Source of the DNA: Dehalococcoidia bacterium
GTDB taxonomy: Bacteria > Chloroflexota > Dehalococcoidia > Dehalococcoidales > RBG-16-60-22
Length of the DNA stretch: 41,284 nt
NCBI GenBank assembly: GCA_011192005.1
Contig: DUFB01000052.1
Location: forward strand, 1 to 41,284
Direction of reading: 5' to 3'
The number at the start of each line of letters is the position of its first letter. The stretch's first letter is position 1. The notes below the pieces were generated by a model. It was not told where the DNA came from. It did no database searches and saw only the letters and a list, made by a program, of their open reading frames with translations. A program made the position numbers and the translations under genes. Below are positions 26,072 to 33,770 of this stretch, piece after piece.

Positions 26072-26582
26072 AATCTCTCAACCGTTCAATTATTTTATTA
26101 ACGACCGTTTCAATACGTAACCGCGACGTATTTATCTCAAAGTCGGCCGCCCGCTGGTAATAGGGCCGCCTGTATTTTTGAAGTTCCTTTATCTGAGCCA
26201 GGCGGTCGGTGACGGCCAGTAGAGGGCGTCCGTTCCTGTCAACGGAAGTCCGTTTGGCTATCACCGACGGGGACGCTTTAAGGTTTATTATAATACATTT
26301 TTGAGCCAGACGGTCAACGTTTATCTTATTGAGGACGATGCCCCCACCGCAGGCGATAACGGCATTATCCTTCACCGCGATTCGCTTGATGATTTCAATC
26401 TCAAGTTCGCGGAAGGCTATCTCGCCGTCCTGCTTAAAAATCTCGGGAATGGACTTGCCGACCAGACTCTCAATCAGGGCGTCGGTCTCAACGAACTCCT
26501 TGCCGAGTCGGTCCGCCAGTGCTTTACCCATCGCCGTCTTGCCCGTCCCCATGAAACCTATCAGGGCGATACTACTTTTCAT
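26040..26582 (-). CDS. aroK: Shikimate kinase
   Basis: AroK phosphorylates shikimate at the 3-OH with ATP. The 180 residues contain Walker A LIGFMGTGKTAMGKAL, the shikimate-binding FVETDALIE (Asp), FRELE with the conserved Arg, CGGGIVL and the lid Arg in RNGRPLLA. The C-terminal tail [11 protein letters not shown] is encoded inside the start of aroA, a 32-base overlap, which is long but leaves both frames intact. The start overlaps aroE by 11 bases. It is one of the core genes of the shikimate operon. Confidence 0.95.
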   Translation of the reverse strand: MKSSIALIGFMGTGKTAMGKALADRLGKEFVETDALIESLVGKSIPEIFKQDGEIAFRELEIEIIKRIAVKDNAVIACGGGIVLNKINVDRLAQKCIIINLKASPSVIAKRTSVDRNGRPLLAVTDRLAQIKELQKYRRPYYQRAADFEINTSRLRIETVVNKIIERLRDYAGHGKQKRA

Positions 26583-27441
26583 TTTTCTCCAGCTCCCTGA
26601 GAGTCACCTCTTTCATAAGATCGAAGGGAGGTTTCTCGCCGGTCCATTTCTCGAAAGCCAAGGCACCCTGCCAGACCAGCATGTCAAGTCCCTCCACAAT
26701 CACGGCGCCAGCCGCCGCGGCATCCTGCAGCAGCTTCGTCCTGACGGGATTATAAACGATATCAACTGCGACCAGCCCCGGTCTGATTAGCTGTGCCGGT
26801 ACTAGGCTTTTACCGCTATCGGGACTCATGCCGACGCTGGTGGCATTGGCCAGAATATCGGCATGCTCCAGGGCTTTCTCCAGATAATCGGGAAGAAGTT
26901 CGAAGACTTCTATAACATTCCCGAGGTCTTTCCTGATATTGGCGGCAATCGCCTCCGCCCAGTCGAGTTCCTCACGCCGGTTCAATATCGTAAGGTTGAC
27001 GTCTTGCTCGGAGAGGATGTAGGCGATGGCACGGGCGGCCCCACCAGCACCCAGTAGGACGATATTTTTACCCGCCGGCTCCACTTCCCGCTCCAGTAGT
27101 GCCTGCAGGAATCCGGAAGCATCGGTGTTATAGCCCTTCAGCGCGCCGTTATCATTGACCACCGTATTGACCGCGCCGATTTTCTCCGCCAGGGGGTCGA
27201 GTTCATCCAGCCGGGGAATCACGGCTACCTTGTGGGGGATGGTAACGTTGAATCCTATAGCGTTAAGGGCTTTAAGACCTTTAACCGCCTGAGGCAACTC
27301 CTCGGGCCTGACGCGGAAGGGCAGATAAGCGTAGTCGAGGCCCAGTTTAGCGAAGGCGGCGTTATGCATGACCGGCGACATGGTATGCTCGACAGGATCG
27401 CCGATTAAACCGCAGATTCTGGTCTTGCCGGAGATATTCAT
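26572..27441 (-). CDS. aroE: Shikimate 5-dehydrogenase
   Basis: AroE reduces 3-dehydroshikimate to shikimate, normally with NADPH. The 289-residue protein begins RICGLIGDPVEHTMSPVMHNAAF (substrate-binding Ser), then FNVTIPHKVAV with the catalytic Lys, AVNTVVND, YNTDASGFLQAL with the catalytic Asp, and the Rossmann motif LLGAGGAARAIAYIL. The basic NRREE segment after the second strand fits NADP preference. The C-terminal LDMLVWQGALAFEKWTG is typical. It overlaps the methyltransferase gene upstream by four bases (ATGA) and aroK by 11. Confidence 0.95.
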   Translation of the reverse strand: MNISGKTRICGLIGDPVEHTMSPVMHNAAFAKLGLDYAYLPFRVRPEELPQAVKGLKALNAIGFNVTIPHKVAVIPRLDELDPLAEKIGAVNTVVNDNGALKGYNTDASGFLQALLEREVEPAGKNIVLLGAGGAARAIAYILSEQDVNLTILNRREELDWAEAIAANIRKDLGNVIEVFELLPDYLEKALEHADILANATSVGMSPDSGKSLVPAQLIRPGLVAVDIVYNPVRTKLLQDAAAAGAVIVEGLDMLVWQGALAFEKWTGEKPPFDLMKEVTLRELEKNEK

Positions 27442-28169
27442 GCGATATTCTCCCTGGTCAGTGCGGCCAAGTAATTACCTTCCTCCCCTTCGAAAAGGAT
27501 ATCACAAGACCATCCGGCAACCTTGGCATGTTCTGCCAGCGTCCCGGGGTCGACATGCAGGTAGCCAAACACAGGTCCTTTAACTCCCCTGTATTCGAGA
27601 TAAATCCTGATTTCGCCGATATAACGACCGATGCGGCGAGCGAACTCGTGGTAGGCCAGGTACTGTGGATTATCGGTAATCCTGACATCAGCCGAGTTTA
27701 AAATGATTTGACCGCCATGTTTGACCAGTCGGCGGGCATCCGCCAGGAAATCGTCCAGTCCCGCCAGGGTCTCGACATTGCCGATGCTGCGTCCCATCAA
27801 TAAGAGTGTATCAAACGGTTCTCCCTGGTATTCATAAGGGCTGCCGCAGAATACTTCTTTGATGCCACTTTTCCGCATAATCTCACAGGCCTCCGGCGAT
27901 ATGTCCAGGGCACAAACGTCAAAACCCTGATTTTGCAGGTAGAGACTATGTATGCCGGTTCCGGCACCGATGTCCAGGACACGTCCGCGGCAGTTTTCGA
28001 GGGCTACCTTCTCCAGGGATAACGCGCCAGCTTCCCGGAAAAAGATGGCTATGGGAAAAGAACTTTTCTCACCATCCTCACGTCTCAACATAAGTGCCGC
28101 TTCATTATCTCCGGCAATATAGTCCACCAAAGCGCGACCCAAAGGTTTCATTGCATCTGCCTTTATCAC
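27438..28169 (-). CDS. Class I SAM-dependent methyltransferase within the aro operon
   Basis: A 243-residue methyltransferase of unknown substrate. Motif I is RVLDIGAGTGIHSLYL, followed by the acidic ribose-binding VCALDISPEAC, the post-motif FDTLLLMGRSIGNVE and ARRLVKHGGQIILNS. The C-terminal part (GEIRIYLEYRGVKGPVFGYLHVDPGTL) is strand-rich and less conserved. It sits between aroD and aroE, four bases after aroD and overlapping aroE by four, so it is firmly part of the operon, though no shikimate step needs methylation. The start is GTG 28169; ATG 28151 is possible. It could be a cargo gene or modify a pathway-derived product. Confidence 0.88.
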   Translation of the reverse strand: MIKADAMKPLGRALVDYIAGDNEAALMLRREDGEKSSFPIAIFFREAGALSLEKVALENCRGRVLDIGAGTGIHSLYLQNQGFDVCALDISPEACEIMRKSGIKEVFCGSPYEYQGEPFDTLLLMGRSIGNVETLAGLDDFLADARRLVKHGGQIILNSADVRITDNPQYLAYHEFARRIGRYIGEIRIYLEYRGVKGPVFGYLHVDPGTLAEHAKVAGWSCDILFEGEEGNYLAALTRENIA

Positions 28170-28173
28170 AATC

Positions 28174-28830
28174 CTACCCCTTCACCAACCTGTATATCTC
28201 GCGTAATATCTTGGCCGGCAACTGCCCGTCGGCGGACTCCCTGCCCTCTCCGACCGAGGCGTAGGTATAATATCCCCCGGCCAGCGGACAGAGCACGCGA
28301 GAAAGCTGTCCCACCCATCCCATGGCGAAGGAAACGACCTTCAGGTCGGGAAACTCGCGGATAAGCTCGAGAACGGCGATATTATCCGCTAATTCATGGG
28401 CGGTAGTCACCACCTTACAGATCTCGGCTCCGGCATGGCGCTGCTGGCGGACGATATCCTTCATCTCTTCCAGAGGCGGTGTCAATTCCAGGTTATGATA
28501 GGAAAGCAGGCATTCGGCTCTGCCCTTTATCTGCCCGACCAGTCCGACGACGCCCGGGGTACTCAGTTCGATATCGACGATATCAGCACCCAGTTCTACC
28601 GCCTTCAGGAGCTCATCGGTACGTTCCTGTTCGCTGCCGCGCCAGTTGCCGCCTTCCTCTCTCCGGCGGTTGCAGGCTATCCAGGGCTTGACCAAATGCC
28701 CCGTAAGCTCCTGCCAGCCCACGCCGATGAGGTCGATGCGGATTTCAAAAAAGTCGACCCACGGCGTGACCGTTTTCACCGCCTCGATGTCTTTATCGAC
28801 CAGCGCCACGCAAAGTCGTACATTATCCAT
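28174..28830 (-). CDS. aroD: Type I 3-dehydroquinate dehydratase
   Basis: AroD converts 3-dehydroquinate to 3-dehydroshikimate through a Schiff base. The 218-residue protein carries the type I signatures: FFEIRIDLI (substrate-binding Glu and Arg), CNRRREEGGNW (usual CTxRxxxEGG, with Asn for Thr), DIVDIEL, the general base His in LSYHNLE and the Schiff-base Lys in EICKVVTTA. SFAMGWVGQLSRV and YASVGE complete the site. Many bacteria use the unrelated type II enzyme AroQ instead. It overlaps aroB by eight bases. Confidence 0.93.
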   Translation of the reverse strand: MDNVRLCVALVDKDIEAVKTVTPWVDFFEIRIDLIGVGWQELTGHLVKPWIACNRRREEGGNWRGSEQERTDELLKAVELGADIVDIELSTPGVVGLVGQIKGRAECLLSYHNLELTPPLEEMKDIVRQQRHAGAEICKVVTTAHELADNIAVLELIREFPDLKVVSFAMGWVGQLSRVLCPLAGGYYTYASVGEGRESADGQLPAKILREIYRLVKG

Positions 28831-29902
28831 AACCTGTTAACACCTCCTCCACCAGGGCGGGATTAACCCCGTCGGTGATATAAGCATCCCCGATAGCGTT
28901 AAGCAGGACAAACCTTATCTTGTTACCGGTAACCTTTTTATCGTGCCGCATTGCCGTCATGACCTCACCGATATCGAGAGCGGGGATATCGGTGGGCAGA
29001 CCGGCTTTATTGATAACCTCCCTCAACCTGATAACATCGCTTTCTTTCATCCTCCCGACGCGATTGGAGATTTTAGCTTCGGCTATCATACCAATAGCCA
29101 CCGCCTGACCGTGCTTCAGTCCGAAAGCGGAGACAGCTTCGACGGCATGGCCGACGGTATGACCAAAGTTGAGGATAGCCCGGAAGTCAGCCTCCTTTTC
29201 ATCTTTAGAGACCACCTTTGCCTTTAGGTGCGCGTTTGCGGAGATAATTTCCTCCAGCACGGAAACATCCAGCGCCCGGGCTTTCTCGATATTGTTCCCT
29301 ATATAATTGAAGAGGTCTTTACTCATGATGGCGGCCATCTTGATGGCTTCCGCCATGCCGTTAGCGAATTCCACATCAGGCAGGGTTTTCAGGGTATCGA
29401 CATCGGCAACAACCATACGCGGCTGGTAGAAAGCGCCAATCATGTTTTTATATCGGCCGTGGTCCACCGCCGTCTTGCCGCCGATGCTGCTGTCCACCTG
29501 CGCCAGGAGGGTCGTCGGCACCTGCACGAGGGGCACGCCGCGCATGTAGGTAGCCGCCACAAACCCGGCCAGGTCACCGATAACGCCGCCGCCCAGAGCG
29601 ATAATTGGAGTAGTCCTCTCCGCGTAAATACTGGTAAGCTTTTCGTAGAGTCGCCCCGCCGTTTCCAGTGTCTTCTGTTCTTCACCGGGAGGAATTTCCA
29701 GTACAGTAACATTGAAACCGGCCTGGGTGAGTCCCTGTGATAAAGCACCGGCATACAGTCCTCTGACCGTGGTATCGGTGATAATGACGGCCCTGCCGGA
29801 GAGTCCCGTCTCCTTCAGCCATGGGCCTACCTGCGGCAGGAGACCGCTACCGATGCGTATCTCATAGCTATTCTTTTGAAGGTCTACCCTTACCTTTTTC
29901 AT
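28823..29902 (-). CDS. aroB: 3-dehydroquinate synthase
   Basis: AroB cyclises DAHP to 3-dehydroquinate using NAD and a divalent metal. The 359-residue protein has the NAD-binding VIITDTTV and PPGEEQKTLETAGRLYEKL, the glycine-rich ALGGGVIGDLAGFVAATYMRG, PTTLLAQVDSSIGGKTAVDH, NMIGAFYQPRMVV and the metal-binding His in LNFGHTVGHAVEA with a further His in LKHGQAVAIGM. It is the first gene of the aro operon, preceded by a leader of about 230 bases that contains a terminator-like hairpin. No DAHP synthase gene precedes it in this window. Confidence 0.96.
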   Translation of the reverse strand: MKKVRVDLQKNSYEIRIGSGLLPQVGPWLKETGLSGRAVIITDTTVRGLYAGALSQGLTQAGFNVTVLEIPPGEEQKTLETAGRLYEKLTSIYAERTTPIIALGGGVIGDLAGFVAATYMRGVPLVQVPTTLLAQVDSSIGGKTAVDHGRYKNMIGAFYQPRMVVADVDTLKTLPDVEFANGMAEAIKMAAIMSKDLFNYIGNNIEKARALDVSVLEEIISANAHLKAKVVSKDEKEADFRAILNFGHTVGHAVEAVSAFGLKHGQAVAIGMIAEAKISNRVGRMKESDVIRLREVINKAGLPTDIPALDIGEVMTAMRHDKKVTGNKIRFVLLNAIGDAYITDGVNPALVEEVLTGYG

Positions 29903-29957
29903 TTATGCCATTTTACCTTTACTTCCTGGTTGATGCAATAACATCATGCTTTAGTAA

Positions 29958-29985
29958 AATGAAAAACCCTCCGCGAGGAGGGCTT
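29958..29985 (-). terminator. Rho-independent terminator in the aro leader (candidate attenuator)
   Basis: On the minus strand CCCTCC-TCGC-GGAGGG is followed by TTTTTCATTTT. The stem (29982-29977 with 29972-29967) extends by a G-U and two A-U pairs to nine pairs, using 29985-29977 and 29972-29964. It lies about 60 bases before the aroB ATG, on the same strand, and no minus-strand gene lies upstream. It can therefore only act on the aro leader transcript. Confidence 0.7.
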
Positions 29986-30040
29986 CATCTGCATTCCTTA
30001 TTTATATATCAACCAATCATACCCTTGTTGCTATGCCTCG

Positions 30041-30049
30041 GCCCTTCTC
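30041..30049 (-). promoter_or_regulatory. Possible antiterminator arm in the aro leader
   Basis: The minus-strand bases GAGAAGGGC (30049-30041) can pair eight of nine positions with GCCCTCCTC (29983-29975), the 5' arm of the terminator. That pairing would exclude the terminator. The block just upstream, GGCGCGCACCGCG, is also GC-rich in an otherwise AT-rich leader. Confidence 0.4.
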
Positions 30050-30114
30050 ACGCGGTGCGCGCCAAGTAAATTTAAAAAAACTAAAATAAAATTTGTTTAT
30101 CAGAGTTACAGGCA

Positions 30115-30144
30115 TTGCCATCACTACCTTTATTAGTATATAAT
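30115..30144 (+). promoter_or_regulatory. Candidate distal promoter for the rpsL operon
   Basis: Plus strand: TTGCCA (30115-30120), 18 bases, TATAAT (30139-30144). Its -10 overlaps the -10 of the divergent aro promoter by three bases, so the two polymerases could not bind at once. Confidence 0.45.
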
Positions 30145-30170
30145 ATAACATAATACCCCTTCCCCGTCAA
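30142..30170 (-). promoter_or_regulatory. Promoter of the aro operon
   Basis: Minus strand: TTGACG (30170-30165), 17 bases, TATATT (30147-30142). Each hexamer has five of six consensus bases. The predicted start near 30135 gives a leader of about 230 bases to aroB, long enough for the hairpins described. Confidence 0.65.
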
Positions 30171-30231
30171 TACATACCGTCAGTACTGCGTCCTGTTAAT
30201 CATTTTTTTCAGGTAAGTACGATGAAAAATG

Positions 30232-30260
30232 TTGACAGAGAGTACTGATTTGTGTTAATT
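30232..30260 (+). promoter_or_regulatory. Candidate proximal promoter for the rpsL operon
   Basis: Plus strand: TTGACA (30232-30237), 17 bases, TTAATT (30255-30260) preceded by TGTG. The -35 is perfect and the -10 weak. A start near 30267 would place both rpsL leader hairpins in the transcript. Confidence 0.45.
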
Positions 30261-30288
30261 TTTATATTTAGTGCTCAGTGTTCAGTAA

Positions 30289-30361
30289 TAGTGACGGAGA
30301 ATGTAATTAAAACGAAATCCGTCACTAGACCTTAGAATGGATGGGCTAAGGCTCATCCATT
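30289..30361 (+). promoter_or_regulatory. Two hairpins in the rpsL leader
   Basis: Hairpin 1 pairs TAGTGACGGA (30289-30298) with TCCGTCACTA (30318-30327), ten perfect pairs. Hairpin 2 pairs 30336-30346 with 30351-30361 (AATGGATGGGC with GCTCATCCATT, one G-U) around TAAG. Neither is followed by a U-run. They lie 28-100 bases before the rpsL ATG and may form a control site for the operon. Confidence 0.45.
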
Positions 30362-30388
30362 GTAATTGTGGGGGAGAGGAAATATAAA

Positions 30389-30820
30389 ATGCCGACAATA
30401 AATCAGTTAGTCCGTAAAGGGCGGAAAAAATCTACCAAGAAAGACAAAACGCCGGCGCTGGCCTATACCTATAATTCCCTGAAAAACCGGGTATTATCGG
30501 GGAAGAGCTCACCGCAGAAACGCGGTGTATGTGTGCAGGTAAAGACGACGACTCCCAGGAAACCCAATTCGGCGCTGCGCAAGATAGCGCGGGTGCGGCT
30601 GACCAACCACATGGAGGTAACGGCTTATATCCCCGGCGAGGGACACGAGCTGCAGGAACACTCGGTGGTACTGATAAGGGGCGGCCGTGTTAAAGACCTG
30701 CCTGGAGTCCGCTATCACATCGTCCGGGGCGCGCTGGATACGAGCGGCGTCGCCGACCGCAAGCAGGGACGCAGCAAATACGGGAGTAAACGAGCTAAAG
30801 AAAGGGCCGAGATAGAGTAA
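30389..30820 (+). CDS. rpsL: 30S ribosomal protein S12
   Basis: uS12 lies at the decoding centre and controls accuracy. At 143 residues it carries an extra stretch of about 14 residues after the N-terminal [13 protein letters not shown], as in Firmicutes-type S12. The decoding loop reads [13 protein letters not shown]: the residue equivalent to Lys43, whose change to Arg gives streptomycin resistance elsewhere, is already Arg (codon 30557-30559). The second loop [13 protein letters not shown] is standard. I use ATG 30389 rather than the in-frame ATG 30368; GGGGGAGAGG precedes 30389, which gives the canonical MPTINQL. Confidence 0.97.
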   Translation: MPTINQLVRKGRKKSTKKDKTPALAYTYNSLKNRVLSGKSSPQKRGVCVQVKTTTPRKPNSALRKIARVRLTNHMEVTAYIPGEGHELQEHSVVLIRGGRVKDLPGVRYHIVRGALDTSGVADRKQGRSKYGSKRAKERAEIE

Positions 30821-30834
30821 CCCGAGGTAACATC

Positions 30835-31305
30835 ATGCCGAGAAGAGCGAGAGCACAAAAAAGAGAAATCATCCCCGACGCCAAATACCGCAGCACCACG
30901 GTAGCCAGACTGATTACCAAGATAATGTCGCGGGGCAAGAAGCGTACGGCGGAGAACATCGTTTACGGCGCCTTGGAAACACTGGGGCAGCAGGTGTCGA
31001 AAGACCCGGTGGCGGCACTGGAACAGGCGGTAAGAAATGCCACGCCCCTGCTCCAGGTAAAACCCCGGAGAGTCGGCGGGGCTACCTACCAGGTACCGGT
31101 AGAGGTAGCGCCCGACCGTGGTCTCTTCCTGGCGATAAACTGGTTGATTGCTTCAGCCAAAGCCCGCAAGGGCAAGCCGATGAAAGAAAGGCTTGCCGAG
31201 GAACTTACCGATGCCTTCCAGGGACAGGGAGCGACGATAAAACGGCGTGATGATACGCATAGAATGGCCGAGGCCAACCGGGCCTTTGCTCACTATAGAT
31301 GGTAA
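30835..31305 (+). CDS. rpsG: 30S ribosomal protein S7
   Basis: uS7 nucleates assembly of the 30S head and contacts E-site tRNA. The 156 residues have the canonical start [19 protein letters not shown], then [15 protein letters not shown], the strand hairpin [16 protein letters not shown] and a C-terminal [20 protein letters not shown]. In E. coli S7 represses its operon by binding between rpsL and rpsG; that spacer is only 14 bases here, so the same arrangement is unlikely. It is followed by a 62-base gap before the preferred fusA start. Confidence 0.97.
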   Translation: MPRRARAQKREIIPDAKYRSTTVARLITKIMSRGKKRTAENIVYGALETLGQQVSKDPVAALEQAVRNATPLLQVKPRRVGGATYQVPVEVAPDRGLFLAINWLIASAKARKGKPMKERLAEELTDAFQGQGATIKRRDDTHRMAEANRAFAHYRW

Positions 31306-31367
31306 GAGGTTTTCCCATTAATAGCAGTGTTAAAGTAAAAATACCTAAAACGGTGGGGGAGAAGAAA

Positions 31368-33455
31368 GTGCCCAGGAGTTTTCCTCTGGAGAATATCCGG
31401 AACATAGGCATTATCGCCCATATCGATGCCGGTAAGACAACCGTCACCGAGAGGATACTCTATTTTACGGGACGTACCTATAAAATAGGTGAAGTACACG
31501 AGGGTACCGCCGTGATGGACTGGATGGAACAGGAGAAACAGCGCGGGATAACCATAACCGCCGCCGCAACCACCTGCGACTGGCGGAAATACCGCATTAA
31601 TATCATCGATACCCCGGGACATGTTGATTTTACCGCCGAGGTAGAACGAAGTCTCAGGGTGCTCGACGGCGGGCTCGTGGTCTTCGATGCCGTGGCCGGT
31701 GTCGAAGCGCAGTCCGAAACGGTATGGCGGCAGGCGGACCGTTATAAGGTACCGCGAATCTGTTTTATCAACAAGATGGACCGCACCGGAGCGAACTTTC
31801 ACCGGACGGTGCTGATGATTGAAACACGACTCCAGGCAGTACCCCTGCCGATACAGGTCCCATTAGGTGACGAGCATTCCTTCGGGGATGTTATCGACCT
31901 GGTTACGAATAAAGCCTGGCGCTTTAATAACGACCCCGATAGAGGCCCGGATGAAATTCCTGTACCCGAAGCGGAAACTGCCCGGATTGTCGATATGCGC
32001 CATGCTCTCATTGCCAAGCTGGCCGAGCATGACGACGACATGATGGTCGCCTACATCGAAGGTCACGAGGTAAGTCCCGAAGAACTAAAGCAAGCTTTAA
32101 GACGGGTAACTCTAAAAAACAAAGGAGTGCCCGTTCTTTGCGGTAGCGCCCTGAAAAACATGGGAATACAGCCTCTTCTCGATGCCATCGGCGACTATTT
32201 ACCATCACCGCTGGAGGTCCCGCCCGTCGAGGGTGTGGACAACAAATCCGGTGATAAAGTTACCCGGGAATCCAGCGATGACGCCCCGTTTTCCGCCCTG
32301 GCTTTTAAAGTCGTTACCGACCCGTTTGTCGGCAGGCTTGTTTATTTCAGGGTATATTCCGGCAAAGTAAAGGTAGGTTCCCAGATATACAATCCCACCC
32401 GCGGCCGTCATGAAAGAGTCGGCCGCCTTTTGTTGATGCATGCCAACCACCGGGAGGATGTGGAAATCGCCGACACCGGTTCTATCGTGGCCACGCTAGG
32501 ACTGAAAAATACTTTTACCGGGGATACTCTCTGCGACCATGTCAATGCAATATTACTGGAATCGATACGCTTCCCCGAGCCGGTAATATCGGTTGCCATC
32601 GAGCCGAAAACACGGGCTGACCAGGATAAACTGGGTGATGCCCTGCAAAAATTAACCGAGGAAGACCCGACCTTCAAGGTAGCCTATAACGAGGACACGG
32701 GACAGACCGTTATCTCCGGTATGGGAGAACTCCACCTAGAGGTAATTGCCAGCCGACTCATCAGCGAATTCAGGGTTGGCGTTAAAGTAGGCCAGCCCCG
32801 GGTATCTTACCGCGAGACGATTACCGTCCCGGTGCAGGCGGAAGGCAAGTTCGTCCGGCAAACTGGCGGGCATGGCCAGTACGGACACGTCAACGTCGAG
32901 CTAGAGCCACTCGAACGCGGACAGGGCTTCCAGTTTGTTGATTCCACCAAGGGCGGCATTATACCCAAGCAGTATATCGGCCCGGTCGAGGCCGGGATTA
33001 AGGAAGCCATGGAGACGGGAACGCTGGCGGGCTATCCCGTGGTGGACATCAAAGCCACTCTCTATGACGGCAGCTACCACGAGGTGGACTCATCAGACAT
33101 CGCCTTCAAGATGGCCGGTTCGATGGCTTTCCGGGAAGGCACCAAGAAAGCCAGACCCGTTCTCCTCGAGCCGATAATGAAGCTGGAGGTGGTCACCCCG
33201 GAAGAGTTCCTCGGCGATATCATCGGCGACCTTAATGCCAAGAGAGGGCATATCGTCAAGATTGATACCCAGGGAGAGACCTACGTTATTCACTGTCGGA
33301 TACCCCTGGCGGAATCGTTCGGGTATGCCACGCGACTGAGGTCAATATCCCAGGGCAGGGCTACCCATTCGCTGGAGTTCAACAGCTACGAGACGTTACC
33401 ACCGGAACTTACCGACCAGATAATAGAAAAAGCTGTAGGCAGGAAACATGGCTAA
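31368..33455 (+). CDS. fusA: Elongation factor G
   Basis: EF-G is the GTPase that drives translocation of tRNA and mRNA. With GTG 31368 the product is 695 residues and begins [24 protein letters not shown], the standard start with the P-loop. Switch II follows as [12 protein letters not shown] and the G4 motif as [11 protein letters not shown]. Domain IV ([12 protein letters not shown]) and domain V are complete. An upstream ATG at 31299, overlapping rpsG, would add 23 residues without a family match; GGGGGAG lies six bases before the GTG, so I prefer it. tuf does not follow: fusA overlaps rpsJ by eight bases. Confidence 0.96.
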   Translation: MPRSFPLENIRNIGIIAHIDAGKTTVTERILYFTGRTYKIGEVHEGTAVMDWMEQEKQRGITITAAATTCDWRKYRINIIDTPGHVDFTAEVERSLRVLDGGLVVFDAVAGVEAQSETVWRQADRYKVPRICFINKMDRTGANFHRTVLMIETRLQAVPLPIQVPLGDEHSFGDVIDLVTNKAWRFNNDPDRGPDEIPVPEAETARIVDMRHALIAKLAEHDDDMMVAYIEGHEVSPEELKQALRRVTLKNKGVPVLCGSALKNMGIQPLLDAIGDYLPSPLEVPPVEGVDNKSGDKVTRESSDDAPFSALAFKVVTDPFVGRLVYFRVYSGKVKVGSQIYNPTRGRHERVGRLLLMHANHREDVEIADTGSIVATLGLKNTFTGDTLCDHVNAILLESIRFPEPVISVAIEPKTRADQDKLGDALQKLTEEDPTFKVAYNEDTGQTVISGMGELHLEVIASRLISEFRVGVKVGQPRVSYRETITVPVQAEGKFVRQTGGHGQYGHVNVELEPLERGQGFQFVDSTKGGIIPKQYIGPVEAGIKEAMETGTLAGYPVVDIKATLYDGSYHEVDSSDIAFKMAGSMAFREGTKKARPVLLEPIMKLEVVTPEEFLGDIIGDLNAKRGHIVKIDTQGETYVIHCRIPLAESFGYATRLRSISQGRATHSLEFNSYETLPPELTDQIIEKAVGRKHG

Positions 33456-33756
33456 TCAGAAAATCCGAATAAAGCTAAAGGGTTTTGACCACAGACTGGT
33501 GGACCAGTCGGCGCAGCAAATACTGGAGGCGGTGGAAAGCACCGGTGCCGTCGCCGTGGGGCCGGTACCCCTGCCGACACGCATCCAGAAATACAGCGTC
33601 ATCCGTTCACCTTTTATCGACAAAGACTCACAGGAGCAGTTTGAGATACGTACCCACAAAAGGCTTATCGACATCGTCCAGACAACGTCCAAGACAATAG
33701 ACGCCCTGACCAAACTGAACCTGCCCTCGGGAGTGGAGATAGATATTAAATTATAG
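33448..33756 (+). CDS. rpsJ: 30S ribosomal protein S10
   Basis: uS10 is a 30S head protein that also binds NusB in antitermination. The 102 residues show [55 protein letters not shown] (the long loop entering the 30S head) and [18 protein letters not shown] at the end. The start overlaps the end of fusA by eight bases, directly joining the str-type and S10-type gene groups without a separate promoter that I can see. Confidence 0.97.
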   Translation: MANQKIRIKLKGFDHRLVDQSAQQILEAVESTGAVAVGPVPLPTRIQKYSVIRSPFIDKDSQEQFEIRTHKRLIDIVQTTSKTIDALTKLNLPSGVEIDIKL

Positions 33757-33770
33757 CGACAGAGTTTATT

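Larger units (their letters stand above)
29903..30388. other. Divergent intergenic control region between aroB and rpsL
   Basis: This 486-base AT-rich stretch holds no convincing gene. From left to right it carries the aroB ribosome-binding region, a minus-strand terminator hairpin near 29960-29985, a GC-rich block at 30036-30064 able to pair with that hairpin, overlapping minus and plus promoters at 30115-30170, a second plus-strand TTGACA at 30232, and two hairpins at 30289-30361 just before rpsL. Each is listed separately. Confidence 0.7.

Noticed and set aside
29949-29999. Short minus-strand ORF (MQMKPSSRRVFHF...) across the terminator as an aromatic leader peptide
   Set aside because: It has only two Phe codons, runs through the terminator instead of ending before it, and has a poor ribosome-binding site for its first ATG.
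30041-30064. Possible T-box in the aro leader (GCACCGCG on the minus strand)
   Set aside because: Only the GNACCGCG part of the T-box consensus fits. The terminator arm lies about 70 bases further on, and the space to the promoter is too short for Stem I with a specifier loop.
31299-31367. fusA starting at ATG 31299 with a 23-residue N-terminal extension
   Set aside because: The extra residues match nothing in EF-G. GTG 31368 has a GGGGGAG site six bases upstream and gives the canonical start.
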